The notes beneath the pieces are model-generated. The model was not told where the DNA came from, did no database searches, and saw only the letters and a program-made list of their open reading frames with translations. A stretch of 5,942 nucleotides of DNA from Bacteriovoracaceae bacterium UBA2428. GTDB lineage: Bacteria; Bdellovibrionota; UBA2428. Positions 1 to 5,857 of this stretch are shown in pieces. The stretch's first letter is position 1, and the number at the start of each line of letters is the position of its first letter. The stretch lies in contig DDRA01000005.1 in the NCBI GenBank assembly GCA_002343545.1, positions 6,474-12,415 on the forward strand. The letters are read 5' to 3'. The translations under genes and the position numbers were made by a program.

Positions 1-5
1 ATCAT
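1..5 (-). CDS. Possible start of next operon gene (only ATGAT visible)
   Basis: The stop codon TGA of the upstream membrane-protein gene (positions 4-2, minus strand) overlaps an ATG at 5-3, giving the ATGA junction typical of translationally coupled genes. A purine-rich AAGGGA lies five bases before this ATG. In MoxR/DUF58 operons the gene in this place is usually a membrane-anchored VWA-domain protein (BatA-like), but nothing of the product is visible here, so the identity is only an expectation from gene order. Confidence 0.35.
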
Positions 6-841
6 CGCGTTCCCTTCGGCTTGCGACCCGGCGGCGCGGGTCGCACGTTCGTCGCGGCGGCGGCCGGGGCGCGGACGGAAGCGCGGAGCCTGCGCAGTTC
101 CTCGACGAAGCGTTCGCGCGTCGCTTGGTCGGGACGTTCGCTCGCGAAGCGAACCTGGTCGGCTTGCAACAGCGCCCGCTCGATCTGCGCCGGCGCTTCC
201 GGGGCTTGCTCGGCGACGGCGCGGTTGACCATGAGCGCGGCCTTCGCCGAAGCGATGAATTCGCGGGTCGTGTCGGCGGCGGCGCTAAAGCCCAGCGACA
301 GTTCGAGGTAAGCGCGCAGGCGTTCGGCGCCGCGTCCGAAGACCTCGCGTTCGTCGATTCCCGCGGCTTCCGCGAGGTATCGGTCGAAGGCCTCGTCGGC
401 GGGGACGGGCGGTGCCTTGGCGCGCTTGCCTTTGCGGGGCGCGGCCTTCGCGGCCCGGAGCTCGCGCACGAAGACGACGCTCCGCCAAAGGAGCGCGACG
501 AGGGCCGCGACGGCGAGTCCCAGCGCGATCCAGAACCAGAGCGGATAGGTGAGCGCGACGGGCGCGGCGGGCGGCGCCTTCTCGGGCAAAGCGTTGGCGT
601 CGAGGTGCGGAAGCTCGATGCGGAAATCGCTTTCGCTGCCGTCCGAGCACTGCAGGAACCCGCGCACGTTGCCGGTCGCCGTGGGACCGACCCAGGCGCG
701 GTTGTCCTTGACGTCGATGACCATGAAGACGGGCTTGTCATCGGGGTAGGCGAAGCCCGGGACCTGGACGACCTGCGTTCCCTCGGGGCACGCGACCTCG
801 ATGGCTTCGCCGTAAATGCGCGCGGTCGGGGTAGAGGACAT
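2..841 (-). CDS. Single-pass membrane protein of a MoxR/DUF58 operon (DUF4381-like)
   Basis: 279 residues. One clear membrane segment lies at about 100-122 (PLWFWIALGLAVAALVALLW), followed at once by a very basic stretch (about 120-143, RELRAAKAAPRKGKRAK), so the C-terminal half should be cytoplasmic and residues 1-98 periplasmic. The N-terminal part looks beta-rich and has the only two cysteines, C18 and C65, which could form a disulfide outside. The C-terminal part (about 148-256) is helical and contains a TTREFI segment near 191 that resembles the small cytoplasmic helical domain of DUF4381/BatD-tail proteins. There is no N-terminal signal peptide. The ATG directly follows the TAG stop of the DUF58 gene in the same frame, so the start cannot lie further upstream; no strong ribosome site is seen, only a GGGG about nine bases ahead, which suggests translational coupling. 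The C-terminus (about 258-279) is a low-complexity Ala/Pro/Lys/Arg tail. Assignment to the family is from context and topology more than from firm sequence motifs. Confidence 0.75.
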   Translation of the reverse strand: MSSTPTARIYGEAIEVACPEGTQVVQVPGFAYPDDKPVFMVIDVKDNRAWVGPTATGNVRGFLQCSDGSESDFRIELPHLDANALPEKAPPAAPVALTYPLWFWIALGLAVAALVALLWRSVVFVRELRAAKAAPRKGKRAKAPPVPADEAFDRYLAEAAGIDEREVFGRGAERLRAYLELSLGFSAAADTTREFIASAKAALMVNRAVAEQAPEAPAQIERALLQADQVRFASERPDQATRERFVEELRRLRASVRAPAAAATNVRPAPPGRKPKGTR

Positions 842-1729
842 CTAGCGGCGCCCCGTTCCCGCGCGGCGACGGAAGAAGCCTTGCAACGTCGGCACGTAGT
901 CTTCGTCGGTGCGACTCCAAACGAGGTCGACGCCCGCGCGGCGGTACATCTCGGCGATGATCTCTCGCCGGGTTTGTCCGTGGCGACGCAAGTACTCTTG
1001 GATGTCGCTCGAGGAAAGATCGAGGGTAACGGGACGCCCGGCCTCGGCCGTCTGGAGCTCGAGGAAGCCTTGGAAGCCCGGCATCTCCCATTCGCCGGGA
1101 TGGTCGACGCCGATCGCGATGAGCTCGTGCTTCGAGGCGACCCGCTTGAGGGTCGATTCGCTCGGGAGGACTTCCATGTCGGAAAGGAAGAAGACGATCG
1201 AGTGCTTGTTCAGGACCCGATCGAGGTGGCGGAGCGCGAGGTCGGGGTTCGTGCGCAGGCCTTCGGGTTCGTAGATGAGCACGTCGCGGATGATGCGCAG
1301 GAGTTGCGTGCGCCCCTTCTCGGGCGTCACGATGCGTTCGACCTGATCGGAAAAGAGCAGCGAGCCGACCTTGTCGTTGTTTTCGAGGGCGGAGAGCGCG
1401 AGCGTCGCGGCGATCTCGGCCAGGCGCTCGGCCTTGCGCCCGGCCCAGGGGCCGCGGCGGAGCGAGCCGCTCACGTCGACGACGAGCAGGACGGTGCGTT
1501 CGCGCTCTTCCTCGAAAACTTTGAGGACGGGATCCTGTTGGCGGGCCGAGACGTTCCACGAAATGTGACGGACGTCGTCGCCGTAGACGTAGCTGCGGAA
1601 CTCGCGGAACTGCATGCCGGATCCGCGGAACGCGGAAGTATACGCGCCGGCCATGCCGTCGCGCACGAGCTTGCGGCTCGCGATCTCGATGGCCCTCACC
1701 TTCGCGAGAAACTCCGCTGGCACCGTCAC
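842..1729 (-). CDS. DUF58 domain protein with VWA-like metal site
   Basis: 295 residues, the usual length for stand-alone DUF58 proteins. The family signature sits at about 37-63: GSGMQFREFRSYVYGDD followed by R, ISWN and SAR. A MIDAS-type DxSxS motif (D85, S87, S89 in LLVVDVSGS) starts a VWA-like fold. No signal peptide or membrane segment is seen, so it is probably cytoplasmic. In this family the protein acts with a MoxR ATPase; the biochemical role is poorly known. The start is GTG at 1729-1727, chosen because AAGGA lies nine bases upstream and the reading begins just ahead of the conserved KVRAIEI segment; the next Met (residue 26) would cut into the family's N-terminal helix. It begins 22 bases after the moxR stop, and its own TAG is directly followed by the ATG of the next gene. 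One oddity: the usual Asp of the IDW signature is Ser here (S57). Confidence 0.92.
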   Translation of the reverse strand: MTVPAEFLAKVRAIEIASRKLVRDGMAGAYTSAFRGSGMQFREFRSYVYGDDVRHISWNVSARQQDPVLKVFEEERERTVLLVVDVSGSLRRGPWAGRKAERLAEIAATLALSALENNDKVGSLLFSDQVERIVTPEKGRTQLLRIIRDVLIYEPEGLRTNPDLALRHLDRVLNKHSIVFFLSDMEVLPSESTLKRVASKHELIAIGVDHPGEWEMPGFQGFLELQTAEAGRPVTLDLSSSDIQEYLRRHGQTRREIIAEMYRRAGVDLVWSRTDEDYVPTLQGFFRRRAGTGRR

Positions 1730-1751
1730 GATCGCCGTTCCTTCCGCTTTC

Positions 1752-2744
1752 CTAGGGAGCGGGGATGACCGAGAGAACCTTGCGCACGACGGTCGTCGTA
1801 TCGACGTTCTCGGCTTCGGCCTCGAAAGAGAGCGCGATGCGGTGGCGCAGGATGTCCATGGCCACGGATTTCACGTCGTCCGGAATGACGAAGCCCCGAC
1901 CCTCGAGGAAGGCTTTCGCCTTGGCCGCCTTCGCGAGCGAGATCGTCGCGCGCGGCGAGGCGCCGATCGAGATGAGGTTCTGGAACTCCTTCATCTCCTT
2001 GCGCGAGCCGGGCTCGCGCGTCGCGAAGACGATATCGAGGATGTATTCCTTCACCTTGGGGTCGATGTAGATCGCGTTGCAGATGCCGCGCGCCTTGAGG
2101 ATCTGCGCCCCCGAGGCTTGCGGGGCGAGCGTCGTCTTCTCGTTCCCGGACTGGCGTTCGAGGACCTTCATCTCCTCGTGCCGATTGGGGTAACCCACGA
2201 CGACCTTGAACATGAAGCGATCGAGCTGCGCTTCGGGCAAGCTGTAGGTGCCCTCTTGTTCGATCGGGTTCATCGTGGCGAGCGTGAGGAAAGGTTCCTC
2301 GAGTCGGTAGGATTGCTCGCCGATCGTGACCTGGCGCTCGGCCATGCATTCGAGCAGCGCCGCTTGGACCTTGGCCGGCGCGCGGTTGATTTCGTCCGCG
2401 AGCAGGATGTTCGTGAAGACGGGACCCATCTTGGCCGTGAACTCGCCGGAGCGCTGGTTATAGATCATCGTGCCCGTCAGGTCCGACGGCAGCAGATCCG
2501 GCGTGAACTGCACGCGCTGGAACTTGCAGTCGACGGCGTCGGCGACGGACTTCACGGTGAGCGTCTTGGCGAGTCCGGGCAATCCTTCGAGCAGCACGTG
2601 CCCGCCCGTCAGGAGGCCCATGAGAATTCGCTCGACCATGACCTTCTGGCCCACGACGACCTTGCCCACTTCGTCTTGGACGCGGGCGAGGAAAGAGCCT
2701 TCTTGGCGGACGAGTTCGGTGAGGCGCGCGACTTCGGGATTCAT
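1752..2744 (-). CDS. moxR: MoxR-family AAA+ ATPase
   Basis: 330 residues from the ATG at 2744, a full-length MoxR ATPase. All AAA+ elements are intact: Walker A GLPGLAKT (54-61, K60), Walker B ILLADE (113-118, D117/E118), sensor 1 N159 in ATMNP, arginine finger R176 in LDRF, and sensor 2 R265 in GASPRA, followed by the C-terminal helical lid. Cytoplasmic; the family acts as chaperone-like ATPases that mature or activate VWA-domain and other partners, and here the likely partner is the adjacent DUF58 protein. It is first in the minus-strand operon. The start is not certain: ATG at 2744 matches the family N-terminus, but the AGGAG before it touches the ATG with no spacer. The reading frame stays open upstream to a TTG at 2798, adding 18 residues without family character and overlapping the divergent gene, so I prefer the ATG. 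The stop is TAG at 1754-1752. Confidence 0.95.
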   Translation of the reverse strand: MNPEVARLTELVRQEGSFLARVQDEVGKVVVGQKVMVERILMGLLTGGHVLLEGLPGLAKTLTVKSVADAVDCKFQRVQFTPDLLPSDLTGTMIYNQRSGEFTAKMGPVFTNILLADEINRAPAKVQAALLECMAERQVTIGEQSYRLEEPFLTLATMNPIEQEGTYSLPEAQLDRFMFKVVVGYPNRHEEMKVLERQSGNEKTTLAPQASGAQILKARGICNAIYIDPKVKEYILDIVFATREPGSRKEMKEFQNLISIGASPRATISLAKAAKAKAFLEGRGFVIPDDVKSVAMDILRHRIALSFEAEAENVDTTTVVRKVLSVIPAP

Positions 2745-2785
2745 CTCCTGTAGAATCTTAACAGTCCATAGGGGAGGCACGGATC
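2745..2785. promoter_or_regulatory. Short divergent promoter region between two operons
   Basis: These 41 bases separate two divergent operons and should hold the promoters of both, unless these lie inside the coding regions. The AT-rich island TAGAATCTTA (2751-2760) offers a -10-like TAGAAT on the plus strand (2751-2756) and, on the minus strand, an overlapping TAAGAT (2761-2756). I find no convincing -35 element for either. A plus-strand start near 2763 would give a leader of about 20 bases; a minus-strand start near 2750 would give an almost leaderless moxR message. These are visual matches only. Confidence 0.4.
2773..2777 (+). promoter_or_regulatory. Ribosome binding site fixing a GTG start
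   Basis: GGAGG, eight bases before the GTG at 2786. This strong site is the reason for choosing GTG as the start of the membrane-protein gene. Confidence 0.75.
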
Positions 2786-3601
2786 GTGGAGGCGCCAAAA
2801 AGCTTTCGAAGCATCGAGATCGGCAAGCCGAGTTTCGTTCGCACGATCGCGGTCGCTTGCGCGCTCGCCGCGGCGTGGTTCGTCTTGGGTTGGCTCTTCG
2901 CGTCGGTGGCTTGGGGCGTCGGCTTCGCCCTCTGGTCTTTGGTCTTGGGCCCGATCCTCGTGCCGATCGCGCTCCGCGTTTGGGCTTGGCGGCGCTTCGG
3001 GCTTCGCCGCTTGGATCTCGCGGGCGAGTGGGCCTTGTCGGGCGCTTACTTCGACTGCTTGCTGAAGTATCCCGGTCTGCAGCCCGAGGTTTGGGTTTTC
3101 TCGAGCGTCGATCCGATCGTGTTTTGGGATGAGCCCCTCTTGGGCGGGCGAACGAGAATTTTTGTTTCGCGCGCTTGGCTGAAGATCGACTCGCGTCAGA
3201 AGTCGCGGGAATGGCACCACCTTTGGCAGGGACTCGTGGCGCTGCGCGGCTGGGGAAGGCGGGTACGAAGTCTGCAGTTTCGCTTTTGGCTGGGCGCGCT
3301 TTCTCCCGTCGCCGTGCTTTTCGAAGGCCTGGGCGTGCTCATGCGGGTCCTCGGATTTCGCGACCTGCCGTCTCCGGCTTTCTGGTTTCAGCGCGCGGCG
3401 TGGTCTTTGCGGGCGCTTTGGATGAAGTTACCGCGGGGTCAGGCCGAGATTCGCGTACCGAGACGCGGGGCGGCGGAACCCCCTAGGGTTTGGAATTCTT
3501 TGCTCTTAGGGCCTTGGGCGCAGCTTTCCTCGGTGGCCAATGGGCATCCGACGTGGCGTCTTTTGGTGCATCGCGGCGCCTTCGTAGAGATCGTGTCTTA
3601 G
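2786..3601 (+). CDS. Polytopic membrane protein, probable inactive M48-like peptidase
   Basis: 271 residues, GTG start behind a good ribosome site. Two membrane segments at about 21-40 and 43-65 are followed by a soluble part and a further hydrophobic stretch at about 166-190. The layout recalls HtpX-type M48 metallopeptidases: paired helices, then a VWVFSSVDPIVFW segment (102-114), then RTRIFVSRAWLKI (122-134), which matches the family pattern 'vfvs.gll' placed just before the zinc helix. Where the catalytic helix HExxH is expected, the protein reads HHLWQ (144-148) in REWHHLWQGL, so the catalytic Glu and second zinc His are missing. The protein would then be a non-proteolytic relative; this is an inference from pattern, not a proven homology. 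The N-terminal residues are basic and polar without a cleavable signal. The C-terminus is Trp/Arg-rich and has no recognised domain. Its codons use more T (TTG, TTT, GGT) than the neighbours. It is first in an operon with DUF1844 and HtrA. Confidence 0.8.
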   Translation: MEAPKSFRSIEIGKPSFVRTIAVACALAAAWFVLGWLFASVAWGVGFALWSLVLGPILVPIALRVWAWRRFGLRRLDLAGEWALSGAYFDCLLKYPGLQPEVWVFSSVDPIVFWDEPLLGGRTRIFVSRAWLKIDSRQKSREWHHLWQGLVALRGWGRRVRSLQFRFWLGALSPVAVLFEGLGVLMRVLGFRDLPSPAFWFQRAAWSLRALWMKLPRGQAEIRVPRRGAAEPPRVWNSLLLGPWAQLSSVANGHPTWRLLVHRGAFVEIVS

Positions 3602-3628
3602 CGCCTCGGCCCTGATAAAAAGGTCTCC

Positions 3629-3877
3629 ATGGAAACTCCGGTTCTCTTTTCGACTTTCATCATGGGTCTCGCTTCGGCCGCGCTCATCGAATTGGGCGTG
3701 ATCGAGGATCCGACGACCAAGCAGAAGCGCGTTCGTAAGGACGTCGCGAGCCAGCACATCCGCGTGCTCGAAATGCTGAAGGCGAAAACGGTCGGGAACC
3801 TGAGCGAGGAAGAGCGCCAGCTCCTCGATCGCATGCTGACGGACCTCAAACTTCAGTTCGCGAAGACATCGGCGTAA
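3629..3877 (+). CDS. DUF1844 family small protein
   Basis: 82 residues. The pattern FSTFIMGLASAALIELGVI (7-25), then a D-P-x-T turn, VASQHIRVLEMLKAKT (39-54) and GNLSEEERQLLDRMLTDLK (56-74), is that of DUF1844, a small mostly helical protein of unknown function. This copy lacks the N-terminal charged extension that many members carry. The moderately hydrophobic helix at about 6-24 could contact the membrane but is not a clear transmembrane segment. The ATG has AAGG about seven bases upstream. It lies 27 bases after the membrane-protein gene and 14 bases before htrA, so it is almost surely cotranscribed with both. No function can be given beyond the link to an envelope protease. Confidence 0.88.
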   Translation: METPVLFSTFIMGLASAALIELGVIEDPTTKQKRVRKDVASQHIRVLEMLKAKTVGNLSEEERQLLDRMLTDLKLQFAKTSA

Positions 3878-3891
3878 AGGAGAACTCGCAA

Positions 3892-5442
3892 ATGAAACGG
3901 AACTCGTGGCTGTTTTGGGTCTTGCTCGTCTTCGTGACGGCGATCGGGCTGACGGGACGGATACGCATCGAATGGCCGCAGACGGCCATCTCGCAGGAGC
4001 GTGGCCCCGTTTGGACGGAACTGAGCGAAGGCGACCGCGCCAAAACGAAGGGAACGAAAGTCGATCCCGAGGCCCTCAACTCGGTTTTCACCGGCCTGAC
4101 CGAACAACTTTCCCCCGCCGTCGTGAGCATCTACACGCGCACGCGCATCGTCGCGCAGACTCCGCGCGGCGGCGGCGGACCGAACAACCCCGAGGACCTT
4201 TTCCGTTACTTCTTCGGGAACCCCTACGGCGATCCCGGCTTCCGCCGCCAGCCGCCGCGTGAATCGCAAGGCATGGGTTCGGGCTTCGTGATCAACGCGA
4301 AGGACGGTTTCGTCGTGACGAACGCGCACGTCATCCGCCAGATGGGCCGCAACGCCGACCAGATCATGGTGAAGTTCCTGACGGACTCCGAGAAGTTCGC
4401 GGGCCATCCCGCGACGGTCGTCGGGGTGGACGAGCTGACGGACGTGGCCGTGCTCAAACTCAAGACGCCGCCCAAGAACCTTCGCGCCGTTCCGCTCGGC
4501 GACAGCGACAAGGTCCGTCGCGGCGAATGGGTGCTCGCCATCGGCAATCCGCTCGGCCACACGCACACGGTCACGCAAGGCATCGTGAGCGCCATCGGCC
4601 GCTCGCTCGAGGGTCTCAATCGGGCCTCGTTCATTCAGACGGACGCCGGCATCAACCAGGGCAACTCGGGCGGTCCGCTCTTCAATCTTTACGGCGAGGT
4701 CATCGGCATCAACACCGCCATCGACGCCCGCGGCCAGGGCATCGGCTTCTCGATCCCGATCAACATCGCGAAGAATTCCGTGCGGCAGCTTATCGAGAAG
4801 GGCGAAGTGACGTTGGGTTTCATCGGCGCCGTGCCGGTGGATCTGAACGAAGAGATCGCGCAAGAGCTGGGTTACTCGTCGTCCGAAGGGGCGCTCATCG
4901 AGAGCGTCGTGCAGGGACAGCCCGCGGCCCGCGGCGGACTGCGGCCCTACGACATCGTCATCGAGTTGAACGGCCGGGTCGTCGAGTCGGCGCATAAGTT
5001 CCGCTTCGACATCGGCAACATGAACCCGGGATCGACCGCCAAGCTCAAGGTCGTTCGCGAAGGCAAACCCGTCGAGCTCTCGATCGTCGTGGGCAAGCGT
5101 CCTTCGCAGCAACAGCTCGCGTCCGAGGAAGCTCCGGAGGCTCCGGGATCGAGTGGCGAAGCCGTCAAGAGCTTGGGGATCAACGTCCTGCCGCTGACCC
5201 CGCCGCTGCGTGCGCGTCTCGGTCTGCGGCCCGAAACGCAGGGCGTGCTGATCGTGGGAATCTCGGAAAGCAGCCCGGCGGCGGGGACCTTGTCGCCCGA
5301 GGATCTCATCCTCGAGGTGAACCAGAAACCCGTGAAGTCGGCTAAGGATATCGACGGCGCCCTCAAGGGCAAGCGTAAGCATCTTATGAAGGTGCAGCGC
5401 GGAACCGCATCCTTGATCCTGCTCCTCGATATGCGCGAATAG
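3892..5442 (+). CDS. htrA: HtrA/DegP-family periplasmic serine protease, two PDZ domains
   Basis: 516 residues. The N-terminus (MKRN then a hydrophobic segment at about 6-22) is a signal anchor or signal peptide; no clear AxA cleavage site is seen, so the protein may stay tethered to the inner membrane facing the periplasm. The trypsin-like domain (about 60-300) has the full triad: H146 in TNAHVI, D184 in DVAVLKL, S259 in GNSGGPLF. A loop at about 88-125, Gly/Pro/Arg-rich with a DLFRYFFGNP segment, matches the regulatory LA loop of DegP/DegQ. PDZ1 spans about 305-402 (GQPAARGGLRPYDIVIELNG at 342-361) and PDZ2 about 426-514 (SPEDLILEVNQKPV at 468-481), joined by an Ala/Pro/Ser linker. It should degrade or chaperone misfolded envelope proteins. 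AGGAG stands nine bases before the ATG. It is last in its operon, closed by the hairpin terminator downstream. DegP or DegQ cannot be told apart from sequence alone. Confidence 0.97.
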   Translation: MKRNSWLFWVLLVFVTAIGLTGRIRIEWPQTAISQERGPVWTELSEGDRAKTKGTKVDPEALNSVFTGLTEQLSPAVVSIYTRTRIVAQTPRGGGGPNNPEDLFRYFFGNPYGDPGFRRQPPRESQGMGSGFVINAKDGFVVTNAHVIRQMGRNADQIMVKFLTDSEKFAGHPATVVGVDELTDVAVLKLKTPPKNLRAVPLGDSDKVRRGEWVLAIGNPLGHTHTVTQGIVSAIGRSLEGLNRASFIQTDAGINQGNSGGPLFNLYGEVIGINTAIDARGQGIGFSIPINIAKNSVRQLIEKGEVTLGFIGAVPVDLNEEIAQELGYSSSEGALIESVVQGQPAARGGLRPYDIVIELNGRVVESAHKFRFDIGNMNPGSTAKLKVVREGKPVELSIVVGKRPSQQQLASEEAPEAPGSSGEAVKSLGINVLPLTPPLRARLGLRPETQGVLIVGISESSPAAGTLSPEDLILEVNQKPVKSAKDIDGALKGKRKHLMKVQRGTASLILLLDMRE

Positions 5443-5467
5443 CGCGCGGTCCACGTTCCGAAAAACG

Positions 5468-5509
5468 AAAGGGAGAGGGAACTCCACCGAGTTCCCTCTC
5501 CCTTTTTTT
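5468..5509. terminator. Strong, probably bidirectional intrinsic terminator
   Basis: A perfect inverted repeat: the left arm AAAGGGAGAGGGAACTC (5468-5484), loop CACC (5485-5488) and right arm 5489-5505, with a run of seven T at 5503-5509 that partly pairs with the AAA of the left arm. The GC-containing core is 14 base pairs. On the minus strand the hairpin is followed by TTTCGTTTTT, a usable but interrupted T-tract. It lies between the htrA stop and the stop of the convergent small gene, so it can end transcription from both directions. Confidence 0.93.
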
Positions 5510-5529
5510 GTTTACGAAGGACGAAGGGC

Positions 5530-5844
5530 TTAGTGTCGCCCGTAGGACGAGCGCCGGCGAACGGGCTCCGAGAAGTCGAGCGCGCCCTGGATATCGCTCA
5601 TTTTGGACATCCAGTGGTCGTCGTTTTCTTCGCGGGTGTAAAAGTCGCCGAGCTCGATCAAGAGCAGCTCCGACAGCACCGGATCCTCGCGACCGTCCGT
5701 TCCTTGGTGATGGTGAACGATGCCATCGTCCACGATGTCGTCCGGCGGGAAGGCCGGCGCGATAGGCAAGGAGGGCACGGGCGCCCGCAGCGGGGCCGGG
5801 CGCTTACGTTTTTTCAACGTCGTGGGGGCGGATTGCTGTCTCAT
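5530..5844 (-). CDS. Small Pro-rich, charged hypothetical protein
   Basis: 104 residues, no recognised family. The N-terminus is basic (KKRKR, 11-15) and then Pro/Ala-rich (16-34); an acidic patch with DD pairs (35-40), HHH (44-46) and a helical-looking segment (about 54-70, DPVLSELLLIELGDFYT) follow, then an acidic stretch and a basic RRR tail (96-98). There is no signal peptide or membrane segment, so it is probably cytoplasmic. The start is well supported: AAGGAG, seven bases upstream of the ATG. That site overlaps the stop codon of the upstream gene, and the two genes are 11 bases apart, so they form an operon. The ORF ends 20 bases from the bidirectional terminator, which fits a last gene. 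Confidence 0.75.
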   Translation of the reverse strand: MRQQSAPTTLKKRKRPAPLRAPVPSLPIAPAFPPDDIVDDGIVHHHQGTDGREDPVLSELLLIELGDFYTREENDDHWMSKMSDIQGALDFSEPVRRRSSYGRH

Positions 5845-5851
5845 CCGAGGG

Positions 5852-5857
5852 CTCCTT
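5852..5857 (-). promoter_or_regulatory. Ribosome binding site overlapping the preceding stop codon
   Basis: AAGGAG on the minus strand, seven bases before the ATG at 5844. It shares two bases with the TAA (5858-5856) of the upstream gene, which suggests that translation of the two genes is coupled. It is the main support for calling the small gene real. Confidence 0.75.

Noticed and set aside
125..1768. Long plus-strand open frame (547 codons) opposite the DUF58 and membrane-protein genes
   Set aside because: It is antisense to two well-supported genes, its protein is Arg/Asp/Glu/Gly-rich without domains, and such frames arise from strong C/G third-position bias.
2001..2019. Inverted repeat GCGCGAGCC / GGCTCGCGC inside moxR
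   Set aside because: It lies within conserved coding sequence with only one central base and no T-tract, so it is most likely a codon-use coincidence and not a terminator or regulatory hairpin.
1614..2753. Plus-strand open frame (379 codons) opposite moxR
   Set aside because: It mirrors an intact MoxR ATPase and shows only low-complexity charged sequence, so it is a shadow.
5126..5156. Short GCTCCGGAG-type repeat in htrA
   Set aside because: It encodes the Ala/Pro linker between the two PDZ domains (EAPEAPG); it is simple low-complexity coding sequence.
3853..5487. Long minus-strand open frame (544 codons) opposite htrA
   Set aside because: Antisense to an HtrA with full catalytic triad and PDZ domains; the product is rich in His/Arg/Asp with no recognisable domain.
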